Source of the DNA: Fretibacterium fastidiosum
GTDB lineage: Bacteria > Synergistota > Synergistia > Synergistales > Aminobacteriaceae
DNA length: 64,000 nucleotides
Assembly (NCBI RefSeq): GCF_964642095.1
Contig: NZ_OZ209244.1
Coordinates: 2,170,001 to 2,234,000, forward strand
Direction of reading: 5' to 3'
Shown here piece after piece: positions 8,213 to 16,142 of this stretch (positions within the stretch are counted from its first letter, which is position 1; each line of letters begins with the position of its first letter). The notes beneath the pieces were generated by a model. That model searched no databases and had not been told where the DNA came from. It was given only the letters and a program-made list of their open reading frames with translations. The position numbers were made by a program, and so were the translations under genes.

Positions 8213-9496
8213 ATGTCATGCAACGCTTTTGACGTGTTGAAGGCGCGCGGGTACTTCGAGTGGTGCACCTCGGAGGATCGCCTGCGGGAGGTCATGCAGT
8301 CCGAGATGGTCACCGCGTACGTAGGGTTTGACCCAACGGCGGACAGCCTGCACGTGGGACACCTCATCCCCCTGATGGCGCTGGGATGGCTTCAGCGGGC
8401 GGGGCATCGGCCCATCGCCCTTGCGGGAGGCGGGACCGGCCTGATCGGCGACCCGTCGGGCAAGAGCAAGGAGCGCAACCTGATCACGCTGGAGGCCGTC
8501 CAGAGGAACGTCGAGGGGGTGCGCAAGCAGCTGGCGCACTTCCTCGACTTCGACTGCGGGAAGAACTCGGCGCTCCTGCTGAACAACTACGACTGGCTCT
8601 CCAGGATGACGTTCCTCGACGTCCTGCACGACGTGGGGAAGTACTTCTCCGTCAACAACCTCATCGCCAGAGAGTACATCAAGAGCCGGCTCGAGGACCC
8701 GGAGAAGGGGATATCCTACACGGAGTTCTCCTACGTGCTCCTGCAGGCCATCGACTTCAAGCACCTCCACGATCACTACGGCTGCAAGCTGCAGATGGGG
8801 GGAAACGACCAGCAGGGGAACCTGCTGGCGGGGACGGAGTACATCCGCAAGACGAGTGGCGGCGAGGTCTTCGGCCTGACTCAGCCCCTGTTGCTCACGG
8901 CGTCGGGCACGAAGTTCGGCAAGACGGAAGCGGGAGCGGTGTGGCTCGACGCGGAGCGCACGTCGCCCTACCAGTTCTATCAGTTCTGGGTGAACGCGGA
9001 CGACCGGGACGTGGAGCGGCTGCTGAAGCTCTACACGTTCCTGCCCCTGGAGGACGTTCGTCTGCTGATGGAGGAGCACGCCGCCCACCCGGAGCGCCGC
9101 GTGGCCCAACGCCGCCTGGCGACGGAGGTCACCCAGAGAGTGCACGGCGCTGCGGCCGCGGAGAGCGTCGCGAAGGTCAGCGCCGTCCTGTTCGACCCGG
9201 ATGTGGACCTGTCGGGCCTGTCCGAGGAAACCTGCCTAGCCCTGAAGCGTGAGGCTCCCTGCAGCGAGGCGAAGCTCTCCATGCCCGCGGGGGTCCTGGA
9301 CGTCCTCACGGCCTGCAGCGCCTGCGCCAGCAGGGGAGAGGCCAAGCGCGCCGTGCGCCAGGGCGGCGTCTCGATCAACGGCGTGCGCGTGGCGGACGAG
9401 GGGGCCTCCATCGACGCCGACCAGCTGCGCTACGGGCGCTACCTCTTCGTGCGCGTCGGACGCAAGAAGTTCTACGTGCTCTCGGTCGTCCGCTGA
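8213..9496 (+). CDS. tyrS: Tyrosyl-tRNA synthetase
   Basis: Class I aminoacyl-tRNA synthetase that charges tRNA-Tyr, 427 residues, the normal length. The HIGH motif appears as SLHVGHLIPL, followed by the tyrosine-pocket segment GGGTGLIGDPSGKS. The KMSKS loop is KFGKTEAGAVW. A C-terminal S4 RNA-binding domain is present (SRGEAKRAVRQGGVSINGVRV). The start is ATG at 8213; the frame is open far upstream but that stretch is out of register with the nuclease gene and not coding. No T-box leader is visible: the leader between the candidate -10 and the start is under 100 bases. Confidence 0.96.
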   Translation: MSCNAFDVLKARGYFEWCTSEDRLREVMQSEMVTAYVGFDPTADSLHVGHLIPLMALGWLQRAGHRPIALAGGGTGLIGDPSGKSKERNLITLEAVQRNVEGVRKQLAHFLDFDCGKNSALLLNNYDWLSRMTFLDVLHDVGKYFSVNNLIAREYIKSRLEDPEKGISYTEFSYVLLQAIDFKHLHDHYGCKLQMGGNDQQGNLLAGTEYIRKTSGGEVFGLTQPLLLTASGTKFGKTEAGAVWLDAERTSPYQFYQFWVNADDRDVERLLKLYTFLPLEDVRLLMEEHAAHPERRVAQRRLATEVTQRVHGAAAAESVAKVSAVLFDPDVDLSGLSEETCLALKREAPCSEAKLSMPAGVLDVLTACSACASRGEAKRAVRQGGVSINGVRVADEGASIDADQLRYGRYLFVRVGRKKFYVLSVVR

Positions 9497-9626
9497 CGCG
9501 GCAGGCGGTCGACTGACGCAGAAGCGAAGGCTTGGTGGCGCCGACGCCCCTGGCGTGACGGGGCGTCGATCGCCTTACGAGTTCGGTCTTCAGGAAGCGC
9601 TGTCGGGCACTTTTCGTTTGGCGGTT

Positions 9627-9662
9627 GCCCATTCGTTCAGCGGTTTTCGCGAACGAATGGGC
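9627..9662 (+). terminator. Long perfect stem-loop between tyrS and the next gene
   Basis: GCCCATTCGTTC (9627-9638) pairs perfectly with GAACGAATGGGC (9651-9662), and the loop can add a GCG/CGC pair. Only a weak T-rich stretch follows (AATCGTTTTG). It could end the tyrS transcript or act as a leader structure for the gene that starts at 9697. The 200-bp gap holds nothing else that I recognise. Confidence 0.5.
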
Positions 9663-9696
9663 GTTTCCCGAATCGTTTTGTCCGGAGGAGATGCGG

Positions 9697-10542
9697 ATGA
9701 TCCCCTGTGTCTGGTACGTTTCAAAAACGGTGGATGTCTGGCGGCGAGCGCTGATCGGCCGCATGGCGGAGTCGCTGAGGTCGCGGGGGGTCCCCCTCTC
9801 CCTTTACGTCGATGGGAGCGTCGCCGGGATCGACGCGCGGGACGTCTCCGCCTGGAGCGCCCTGACCGGCCTTGAGCGCGCGAGCCGCATCCTCTTCTCC
9901 GGACGGGCGCTCTGGCACCTCTGGGGGGACGCTCCGGCATGGTGGCGGATCGTCCGGCTGCGCGCACGCGCGGTCCACACGTCCTTCGATGAGAAGACGT
10001 CCTGGTGCGGATACCCCTCCCGCCTCTTTCCGGACCGGGCCAGGGACGGTGAATCGCTGATCCTGCCCGCCTTCGACTTTCGCATCTCCGGCGTGGACGA
10101 CGAGGGCCCTCTGCCCGTCGTGTGCCTGGGAGACGCCGCTGGTCAGGGCCTCGAGGACGCCCTGAGCGGCAACGAGCATCCGGTGGTCGGGACGGACGAC
10201 CTCTCCCCGGATGCCCCCACGGCGCGAAGCGGCGTCTTCATCGCAGGGCCGCAGCCGTTTGACGCGCTGAGGGCGGCCTCCCTCACCATGCAGGGACTGG
10301 TCGCCGCGGCGATCGAGTCCCCGCACCTGAACGCCCTCCTGGGGAGCGAGGGGTATGTCCGCGCGGCGGAGGACACGGAAGAGGCTTGGAGGCTCGCGCT
10401 GGAAGCGGCCCTCTCGGAGCGGGGGAGGGCCGTGGCCGTCTCCGCGCGGCACTTCATCAAGGCGCGCTGTTCCCCCGAACGGAGTGCGGATTCCCTCGTC
10501 GCCCTTTACTCCAGCGCCCTGGGAGGGTCGGTCCTCCCATGA
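9697..10542 (+). CDS. Uncharacterised protein coupled to an LpxL-like acyltransferase
   Basis: 281 residues with no family I can name. The order of segments (MIPCVWYVSKTVDVW..., a central GRALWHLWGD region, then SGVFIAGPQPFDAL... and a helical C-terminus) is faintly like a GT-B glycosyltransferase half, but no catalytic motif is clear. No signal peptide or membrane segment is seen. The start at 9697 is preferred because GGAGGAG at 9684-9690 then has a six-base spacing; ATG at 9691 has none. Its stop overlaps the acyltransferase start (ATGA), so the two are translated together. A role in envelope lipid or glycan assembly is inference from that coupling. Confidence 0.75.
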   Translation: MIPCVWYVSKTVDVWRRALIGRMAESLRSRGVPLSLYVDGSVAGIDARDVSAWSALTGLERASRILFSGRALWHLWGDAPAWWRIVRLRARAVHTSFDEKTSWCGYPSRLFPDRARDGESLILPAFDFRISGVDDEGPLPVVCLGDAAGQGLEDALSGNEHPVVGTDDLSPDAPTARSGVFIAGPQPFDALRAASLTMQGLVAAAIESPHLNALLGSEGYVRAAEDTEEAWRLALEAALSERGRAVAVSARHFIKARCSPERSADSLVALYSSALGGSVLP

Positions 10543-11468
10543 GCGCTGCGGCGTGTGCGGTCAGAGCCTTTCAGGCCGTCGCCGACGCCGGATGGCGCGG
10601 GCGCATGGTCTACGGGGTCCTCTATGGACTCCTGAAGCTCGTCCAGCCGCGCCGCGAGAGGATCGACGCCAACCTGCGCCTCGTCTGGCCCGAGAGGGAC
10701 GCGGCCTGGCGCAGGGCCTTCAGAGCGCGGGTCTATCAAAATCTGGCCTGGACCGTCACCGAGGTCCTGGCCCTGCAGCGGGACCCCGGCCAGGCGTCCT
10801 CGTGGATATCCGGCGTCGAGGGGCGCTCCATCCTGGACGAGCTGGCGGAAGGAGGGCAGGGCGCCATCCTCCTGACGGGGCACTTCGGAAACTGGGAGCT
10901 CCTGGGGACGTGGTACGCCCAGGTCCTCAAGGCGAAGGGTCGGCAGCTTTACGCCGTCTTTCAGGAAATCCACGACCGCGACCTGTCCGGGGTCCTGAAG
11001 GGGTTTCGGGAGAGGGGCGGCATCTCCGTCCTGCCGAAGGAGATGTCCGTCCTCGAGATGGCGCACCGGCTGCGGGCCGGCGCCCACATTGCGATCCTGG
11101 CGGACGTCTCGTGGCTCGAGGGCGCCCTGACGCTGCCCTTTATGGGGCACGAGTGCACCAACTCTCCAGGGCCTGCGATCCTCGCCATGCTGGCGTCGGT
11201 CCCCATCGTCCCCCTGGGCATCTACCGTCGGGGGCCCTTTGAGCACGGCGTGCGCGTCTTCCCGCCCCTCTCGATCCCTGGTCAGGGGAGCCGGGCGGAG
11301 CGGATCGGGGGAGGGACCCTCGCGATCAACCGCGCCCTCGAGGCGATCATCGCCCCGAGGCCCGAACTGTGGTTTTGGCTGCACGACCGCTGGAAATCCC
11401 GCCCGCTATCGCGGCAGACGGTCGTGAAAGACGGTGCCGCCGAAAAAAGTCCTGTATGTCCTGTATAA
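10539..11468 (+). CDS. LpxL/HtrB-family lipid acyltransferase
   Basis: Membrane-associated acyltransferase of 309 residues in the family that adds secondary acyl chains to lipid A, or acylates other glycolipids. The catalytic HX4E motif is GHFGNWE, preceded by GAILLT. Downstream are LADVSWLEGALTLPFMG and PIVPLGIYRR, in the positions where LpxL has its substrate-binding segments. The N-terminus has only a weak hydrophobic stretch. The start ATG overlaps the previous stop. The presence of this gene points to a diderm envelope. Lipid A as substrate is likely but not certain, because other Lpx genes are not in the window. Confidence 0.85.
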   Translation: MSAAACAVRAFQAVADAGWRGRMVYGVLYGLLKLVQPRRERIDANLRLVWPERDAAWRRAFRARVYQNLAWTVTEVLALQRDPGQASSWISGVEGRSILDELAEGGQGAILLTGHFGNWELLGTWYAQVLKAKGRQLYAVFQEIHDRDLSGVLKGFRERGGISVLPKEMSVLEMAHRLRAGAHIAILADVSWLEGALTLPFMGHECTNSPGPAILAMLASVPIVPLGIYRRGPFEHGVRVFPPLSIPGQGSRAERIGGGTLAINRALEAIIAPRPELWFWLHDRWKSRPLSRQTVVKDGAAEKSPVCPV

Positions 11469-11478
11469 TGATGGATAA

Positions 11479-11513
11479 GGAGAGCAGGCCCTTCAGGCTC
11501 TCCCCGATTTTGT
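11479..11513 (+). terminator. Candidate terminator after the acyltransferase gene
   Basis: The stem GGAGAGC (11479-11485) / GCTCTCC (11497-11503) is followed by CCGATTTTGTCC. The T-tract is short. A TATAAT lies at 11464-11469, before the stem, so the hairpin could instead sit in the queD leader. The sequence does not match a preQ1-I riboswitch. Confidence 0.45.
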
Positions 11514-11576
11514 CCTCACGACGGCTTTGTGGCGAGAGACAGATTGAAGGGACCCGGGGCGGAGGAGAAGAGGATC

Positions 11577-11969
11577 ATGTTGCTTCGCAAGGAGTTTAAA
11601 TTTGAGGCGGCTCACAATCTTGTGCGGTATCATGGGAAGTGCGAACGGCTGCACGGCCATACGTATCGCCTTGCCGTGCTCCTCGAGGGGACACCGGACG
11701 GCGAGGGGATGATCATGGATTTCTGCGAGCTCTCCTCCATCGTCAAGGAGCGGGTGATCGCGGTCCTGGACCACAGTTACCTCAACGACACCATCCCCCA
11801 GCCGACGGCCGAGAACATCGCCCTGTGGACCTGGAAGCGGATCGAGGCGTCCCTTCAGCGCCCGAACTGCCGCCTCTTTGAGGTGCGGGTCTGGGAGACC
11901 GCGTCGAACGGCGTCGTCCTGAGGGCCTCCGACCCCGTTTTGACGGAGGAAGGGGAGAGACGCCCATGA
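11577..11969 (+). CDS. queD: 6-carboxy-5,6,7,8-tetrahydropterin synthase (QueD)/PTPS family
   Basis: 130-residue PTPS-family enzyme converting dihydroneopterin triphosphate to 6-carboxytetrahydropterin, the second step of preQ0/queuosine synthesis. Zinc ligands are visible in EAAHN and in HGHTY, and the catalytic Cys is in GKCERLHGH, as in QueD. A later DHSYLN and the glutamate in VRVWE complete the active site. The start is ATG at 11577; an upstream in-frame extension lacks a ribosome site. It overlaps folE2 by ATGA, which supplies its substrate from GTP. queC and queE are not nearby. Confidence 0.9.
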   Translation: MLLRKEFKFEAAHNLVRYHGKCERLHGHTYRLAVLLEGTPDGEGMIMDFCELSSIVKERVIAVLDHSYLNDTIPQPTAENIALWTWKRIEASLQRPNCRLFEVRVWETASNGVVLRASDPVLTEEGERRP

Positions 11970-12775
11970 AGGACGTTCAGATGGAAGCTGACCTGCGGGA
12001 GATCCAGATCGACCGGGTGGGGGTGAGCAACGTCAGCTACCCCATCGTCGTCATGTCCCGGCAGGATAAGACGCAGGACACGGTGGCCTCCGTCTCCATG
12101 AGCGTCCTCCTGCCCCATCAGTACCGGGGGACGCACATGAGCCGCTTTATCGAGGCCCTTGAGGACTGTTGCGGCAGGATATCCCCCGTCACGCTGGAGG
12201 CCGTCACAAAGCGCTTGTGCGACAGGCTGGACGCCCCCGAAGCCTCGATTCGTTTTGAGTTCCCCTACTTCATCCGGCGCAGGGCCCCCGTTTCGGGCAT
12301 CGAGAGCTTCATGCGCTACGAGGCCAATTTGGAGGGTATTTTCAGCGTCGGAAAGTTTGACATGGTCACGGGCGTGGGCGTCCACGTGCAGACGCTCTGT
12401 CCCTGTTCCCGGGCGATCTCGAAGTACGGAGCCCACAACCAGCGCGCCTTCGTCGCGATCAAGGTCCGCTGCACGCACTTCATGTGGTTCGAGGAATTGA
12501 TCGCGATGGCGGAGGAAGCGGCCTCCAGCCCGCTCTACACGCTCCTGAAGCGGGAGGACGAGAAGCACGTTACGGAGCGGGCCTATGAGAATCCCCGCTT
12601 CGTGGAGGACGTCGTGAGGGACCTCGCCGTTGCGCTGAACCGGGAGCCTCGGGTGTCGTGGTATTCCGTCTCCATCACGAGCGCCGAGAGCATCCACAAC
12701 CACGACGCCTTCGCCGAGGTCACGCGGGACAAGGGGAAGCCCGCTCCGCCCGACGGGGAACGCGGTCAGCGATGA
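11966..12775 (+). CDS. folE2: GTP cyclohydrolase FolE2 (type IB)
   Basis: 269-residue FolE2/MptA-type enzyme that makes 7,8-dihydroneopterin triphosphate from GTP. The key LCPCSRAIS segment with the metal-binding Cys, the HNQRAF motif and a C-terminal SAESIHNHDA match the family. It works without the zinc site of canonical FolE and is favoured under zinc limitation. It overlaps queD upstream and the HlyD-like gene downstream (both ATGA). Pairing with queD makes a 7-deazaguanine route likely, but the product also feeds folate. Confidence 0.93.
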   Translation: MKDVQMEADLREIQIDRVGVSNVSYPIVVMSRQDKTQDTVASVSMSVLLPHQYRGTHMSRFIEALEDCCGRISPVTLEAVTKRLCDRLDAPEASIRFEFPYFIRRRAPVSGIESFMRYEANLEGIFSVGKFDMVTGVGVHVQTLCPCSRAISKYGAHNQRAFVAIKVRCTHFMWFEELIAMAEEAASSPLYTLLKREDEKHVTERAYENPRFVEDVVRDLAVALNREPRVSWYSVSITSAESIHNHDAFAEVTRDKGKPAPPDGERGQR

Positions 12776-13695
12776 CCCGGAGGGGAGACGAGTTCCTCAG
12801 CCGACTGATTTACTACGTCCTCTTTCTGCTGATCCTGCTGGCGGCGATCCGGATATACTTCTCCTGGCTCGACAGCTACAGGTTGTCCCATCCTCAGATC
12901 ATCGAGGCGTTTGCCGCAGGCTACGTCGAGGAACAGCCCCTCGAGGGTATCCTGTTGTGGGACGAGCAGCCGGTCTTCGCGCCGCAGGACGGGGTGTTCA
13001 CCTACCCCTCGCCGTTGCCGCGCCGGGTCGCGAAGGGCGAGATGTTGGCGGCCCTGGACGGGGTCGCGATTCGTGCGCCGTACCCCGCCTACTTCTATCC
13101 GGCCCTGGACGGACAGGAGGGGCATTGGTTCTATTCAAAGCTGTGGCCGGACTTCGCCCCCTTTCCGTTTTTCAGGCCCGCCGTCCTTCTGGAGAACGGC
13201 ACTCAGCTTCGCAAGGGGGCGCCCATCGGCAAGCTGGTCCCCCAGCCGCAGACGCTGCGCTGCATCGCCTACCTGGACGGCACGCCGTCCCTCCTGCGCA
13301 GCCTGCGCATGCGGAAAGCCGCCATCCGCATCAAGACGGAGCCGGAGGGCAAGGAAAGGAAGGCGGAGGTGGTGTCCTTCAAGACGATGGGGCAGAAGGT
13401 CAAGGTTTGCTTGAGGCTGCCGTTCTTTCCTCCGGAGGCGCTGCGTTCCCGATCCTTCTCCGCCCGCGTGGTCGCGGGAGATCAACAGGGGGTCATGGTC
13501 CCCGACAGCACCGTGATCACGAAGGACGGTCGAAACGTGATCTTCCTCCTTCAGGGGAACAGGGTCCTTTCGCGTGACGTCGAGGGCTTCCCGGCGGGCA
13601 TGGGGCACTTCTTCATCGTGCGGGGCGTGATGCCGGGGAACAAGCTGATTCTGGATGCCGACACCATTCAGGAGAGCATCGTGAGGATTTGGTAG
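12772..13695 (+). CDS. HlyD-like (membrane-fusion type) single-pass membrane protein
   Basis: 307 residues: a short cytoplasmic N-terminus, one membrane helix at about 13-31 (YYVLFLLILLAAIRIYF), then an extracytoplasmic region. That region carries a lipoyl/biotinyl-like barrel segment (EGILLWDEQPVFAPQDGVF) and a C-terminal beta-barrel-like part with VPDSTVITKDGR. Related genes sit directly before yggS and sepF in many Clostridia, and the same order is found here. It lacks the long coiled coil of exporter adaptors and no ABC exporter is adjacent. Transport is therefore doubtful and a role near the division site is more likely; that is inference. Confidence 0.75.
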   Translation: MTRRGDEFLSRLIYYVLFLLILLAAIRIYFSWLDSYRLSHPQIIEAFAAGYVEEQPLEGILLWDEQPVFAPQDGVFTYPSPLPRRVAKGEMLAALDGVAIRAPYPAYFYPALDGQEGHWFYSKLWPDFAPFPFFRPAVLLENGTQLRKGAPIGKLVPQPQTLRCIAYLDGTPSLLRSLRMRKAAIRIKTEPEGKERKAEVVSFKTMGQKVKVCLRLPFFPPEALRSRSFSARVVAGDQQGVMVPDSTVITKDGRNVIFLLQGNRVLSRDVEGFPAGMGHFFIVRGVMPGNKLILDADTIQESIVRIW

Positions 13696-13708
13696 GGGGG
13701 ATTTGCTG

Positions 13709-14404
13709 ATGGGGCTTAAGGAGCACGCGGCAGCCATCCGGGAGCGTGTGGCGCGCACGGCGGCCCTCGCGGGACGGAAACCCTCGGACGTCCTCCTGGT
13801 GGGAGTGACGAAGACCAGGAGCGTTCAGGAGATGCAGGAGGTCGCCTCCCTTGTCGATGCGATCGGCGAGAACAAGGTCCAAGAGGCGCAGGTGAAGCGA
13901 GAGGCGTGGGGGGATCATCCAACGCCCCCCTGGCGGCTGATCGGGCACCTGCAGAACAACAAGGCGCGCCGCGCCGTGGAACTGTTTGACGCCGTCGACT
14001 CCCTGGACTCGATCCCCCTGGCGGAGCGCCTGGACCGCATCGCGGGGGAGCTGTCCCGCCGCCTGTCGGTGCTGATCGAGGTGAACACGGCGAAGGAGGC
14101 CAGCAAGACGGGGATGGCGCCCGAGGCGTTCCCCGCCCTTCTGGATCGCGTACTGACCCTGCCCAACCTCAAGTTGGAGGGACTGATGACCATCGGTCCG
14201 TTGACGGACGACGAGGTGCGCGTCCGCCAGGCCTTCGCCGAATTAAGAGGGATGGCGGAGGACGCCAGAGGGCGATGCGGCCTTCCCTTGCCCGTGCTCT
14301 CGATGGGAATGAGCGGCGACTTTGAGTGGGGGATTCTGGAGGGGAGCACCATGGTGAGGATTGGCACGGCCCTTTTTGGCCCTCGCGAGTACAAGATGCT
14401 GTAG
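13709..14404 (+). CDS. YggS/PLPBP family pyridoxal-phosphate homeostasis protein
   Basis: 231-residue single-domain PLP protein with the fold of the alanine-racemase barrel but no known catalytic activity. It buffers PLP and affects amino-acid pools. The PLP lysine is in LVGVTKTR. The phosphate-binding and conserved segments ENKVQEA, HLQNNK, VNTAKEASKTG, GLMTIGP and LSMGMSGDFEWGI are all present. The start ATG at 13709 has AGGGGGG upstream; TTG at 13703 is an alternative. It belongs to the conserved yggS-sepF-divIVA cluster. Confidence 0.93.
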   Translation: MGLKEHAAAIRERVARTAALAGRKPSDVLLVGVTKTRSVQEMQEVASLVDAIGENKVQEAQVKREAWGDHPTPPWRLIGHLQNNKARRAVELFDAVDSLDSIPLAERLDRIAGELSRRLSVLIEVNTAKEASKTGMAPEAFPALLDRVLTLPNLKLEGLMTIGPLTDDEVRVRQAFAELRGMAEDARGRCGLPLPVLSMGMSGDFEWGILEGSTMVRIGTALFGPREYKML

Positions 14405-14461
14405 TCCATGGTATATTAAGGGGCAGGTTTTATCCTGTTCTTTATAAGGAGGAACGGACGG

Positions 14462-14905
14462 GTGCTTAGGAGGTTAATGCAGGTCCTCGGGTTTTACGGC
14501 GACGATGACTACGTCGATGAGCCCGATGACTACGAGGTCGAGGAACAGAGGACGGCAACCAAAAGACCGAAGGCGAGGCGACGGGACGAACCCCATCTCT
14601 TATCCGCTCCAAGGCTTGTCTTCTTTAAGGGTGTGCCGTCGGAGAGCATAAAGCTGAGGCTCAGGGATGCCCTCCTGAACGGGATCATGGTCCTCCTGGA
14701 CCTTCACGAGCTGGACCCCAGAGAATTTGAGGAGGAGGGACGTCCGTTCATCAACTTTATGGGGGGGGTTGCGTTTGCCCATAAAGGCCGCATGGAGTAC
14801 ATTGAACCCGCTTTGTACCTGGTGACGCCACACGAGGGAATGTTCGAGGAATGGGTTGAGGAGGAGCCGCTAAATGATGGAACTTTTGACCGCCAAGGAC
14901 GTTGA
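14462..14905 (+). CDS. sepF: SepF-type cell-division protein
   Basis: 147 residues. The N-terminus MLRRLMQVLGFYGDDDY is an amphipathic membrane-binding helix followed by an acidic linker. The core (about 55-130) contains the SepF/DUF552 pattern LLDLHELDPREFEEE, FINFMGGVAFAHKG and YLVTPH. SepF bundles FtsZ and anchors the Z-ring. The start is GTG with AAGGAGG at 14446-14452. The 3' end overlaps divIVA by 32 bases. SepF in an organism that also has an LpxL-like enzyme is notable. Confidence 0.9.
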   Translation: MLRRLMQVLGFYGDDDYVDEPDDYEVEEQRTATKRPKARRRDEPHLLSAPRLVFFKGVPSESIKLRLRDALLNGIMVLLDLHELDPREFEEEGRPFINFMGGVAFAHKGRMEYIEPALYLVTPHEGMFEEWVEEEPLNDGTFDRQGR

Positions 14906-15932
14906 GGTCAAGGCCTTTAAGAAAGTTTCCTTCGGGGGATACGCGGTTCAGGAGGTCGAGGACTTCCTGAATCAGGTCGCGGACGACTTTGAGACCTACG
15001 CGATGCGTCTGAACGAGCGCGAAAACCGGATACGCGAGCTTGAGGAGTACGTCAAAAAGCAGGAGTCCATGACGGACATGATCAAGGACGCCCTCATTCA
15101 AGCGCGCAAGGGCGCCAAGGAGATGGAGGAGCAGGCTCGCGCTCAGACGGAGCAGATCCTGGCGGACGCGCGGGTCGAGGCGGAGAAGTATCTCTCGGAA
15201 GCCAACTCCAAGGTCGAGGAGATCACCTCTCAGGCGGATACGACGATCTCGAACGCGGAGAAGACGGCCGCTGAGATCGTCGCGGAGGCGAACGCCAAAT
15301 CCAGGGAGATCACCTCTCAAGCGGATACGACGATCTCGAACGCGGAGAAGACGGCCGCCGACATCGTCGCGAAGGCGAACGCCAAATCCAGGGAGATCGA
15401 CTCTCAAAGCCACATGCAGCTGGACGAGGCGGAAAAGACCGCTGCCGAGATCATCGCGAAGGCTAAGGCCTCTGCGGCCGGCATCCTGCAGGAGGCTCAG
15501 GACATGCGCCTCGAGACCGAGAAGCGTTGGGCCGACCTGGAACAGGACCTCTCCCATCGCAAGAAGGAGGCCTCGGAGCAGATCGAACAGACCCTGGCGT
15601 CAGCCCGCTCCGAGGCAAAACGCCTCGTGGAGGACGCCTCGAAAGAGGTGGAGAACTACAACAACCGTCTGTGTTTCCTAAACCTCAGGAAACAGCAGTT
15701 TCTCAAGGATACCGTGGCCCTCCTCCTCGATTTCGGTAAGACGATCGACAAGGCCCAGCAGGAGTTCGAGGTGGAGATGATGAACGAGGAGGAGAAGACC
15801 TCGGTTAAAACCGAAGCGGAGCCGCCCGTCGAGTCGGGGCGTCAGGACGCTTCCTCGTCCCGATTACTCGACCACTTCCGCAGAAACTTCCTGGAGGGGA
15901 AGTCCGATGCCCCTGAGAGTGGGGAGCCTTAG
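14874..15932 (+). CDS. divIVA: DivIVA-domain protein with internal tandem repeats
   Basis: 352 residues. The N-terminal DivIVA lipid-binding domain is clear (DVEVKAFKKVSFGGYAVQEV, then EDFLNQVADDFE). The rest is a long coiled coil that includes three 29-residue repeats from 15219 (EITSQADTTISNAEKTAAEI and variants) and an acidic C-terminal tail. DivIVA proteins bind negatively curved membrane at poles and septa and recruit partners. The family is usually 160-250 residues, so this one is long mainly through coiled-coil expansion. The start ATG at 14874 has AGGAGG nine bases upstream, inside sepF. Confidence 0.92.
   Translation: MMELLTAKDVEVKAFKKVSFGGYAVQEVEDFLNQVADDFETYAMRLNERENRIRELEEYVKKQESMTDMIKDALIQARKGAKEMEEQARAQTEQILADARVEAEKYLSEANSKVEEITSQADTTISNAEKTAAEIVAEANAKSREITSQADTTISNAEKTAADIVAKANAKSREIDSQSHMQLDEAEKTAAEIIAKAKASAAGILQEAQDMRLETEKRWADLEQDLSHRKKEASEQIEQTLASARSEAKRLVEDASKEVENYNNRLCFLNLRKQQFLKDTVALLLDFGKTIDKAQQEFEVEMMNEEEKTSVKTEAEPPVESGRQDASSSRLLDHFRRNFLEGKSDAPESGEP
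15219..15479 (+). repeat. Three 87-bp tandem repeats inside divIVA
   Basis: Units start at 15219, 15306 and 15393, each at GAGATC. The first two are nearly identical at the DNA level; the third has diverged after its first 15 bases. The length of 87 bp equals 29 codons, so copy-number change keeps the frame and simply lengthens or shortens the coiled coil. Confidence 0.9.
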
Positions 15933-16014
15933 TTTCAATCTATCGTACATTTCGTTGTTTTCGCGCGGCGTGTTGTCGGGTACGCCCTCGCTGCCGTTTA
16001 CGATTTGGAAATGG
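15932..16014. repeat. Shortened copy of the 436-559 intergenic repeat
   Basis: It shares ATCGTACATTTCGTTGTTTT at its left, GGGTACGCC(C/T)TCGCTGC in the middle and GATTTGGAAATGG at its right with the longer element at 436-559. The left outer arm and part of the interior are missing, so the terminal inverted repeat is degraded. It begins at the divIVA stop codon. Confidence 0.65.
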
Positions 16015-16036
16015 TGAGGCCCTTTTTCTGACGAAT

Positions 16037-16084
16037 GGCCCCTGTGGTCGGACACCAGCGATCCCGGCTTCAGGGGCCGATCTT
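16037..16084 (+). terminator. Probable terminator between divIVA and recG
   Basis: GGCCCCTG (16037-16044) pairs with CAGGGGCC (16071-16078), followed by GATCTTTT. A second hairpin (TGGT/ACCA) lies inside the loop, giving a branched structure. The 210-bp gap 15933-16142 holds the repeat copy and this stem-loop. Confidence 0.6.
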
Positions 16085-16142
16085 TTGATGAGCGTACCGT
16101 TCCACAGGCACACAAGCACAGAGGGGGGGCAGGTGACGGCTC

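Noticed and set aside
9549..9570. GACGCCCCTGGCGTGACGGGGCGTC inverted repeat after tyrS, as an attachment site
   Set aside because: It is a small hairpin with no integrase, tRNA end or matching second copy in the window.
11461..11576. preQ1 riboswitch upstream of queD
   Set aside because: The leader has a simple hairpin but lacks the preQ1-I core pattern and the A-rich tail.
14760..14769. Run of eight G in sepF, and similar runs of eight at about 22705 (nrdJ) and 43153 (glycosyltransferase)
   Set aside because: Short runs of this size are expected in a GC-rich genome, and the genes are mostly essential; only the 12-base run stands out.
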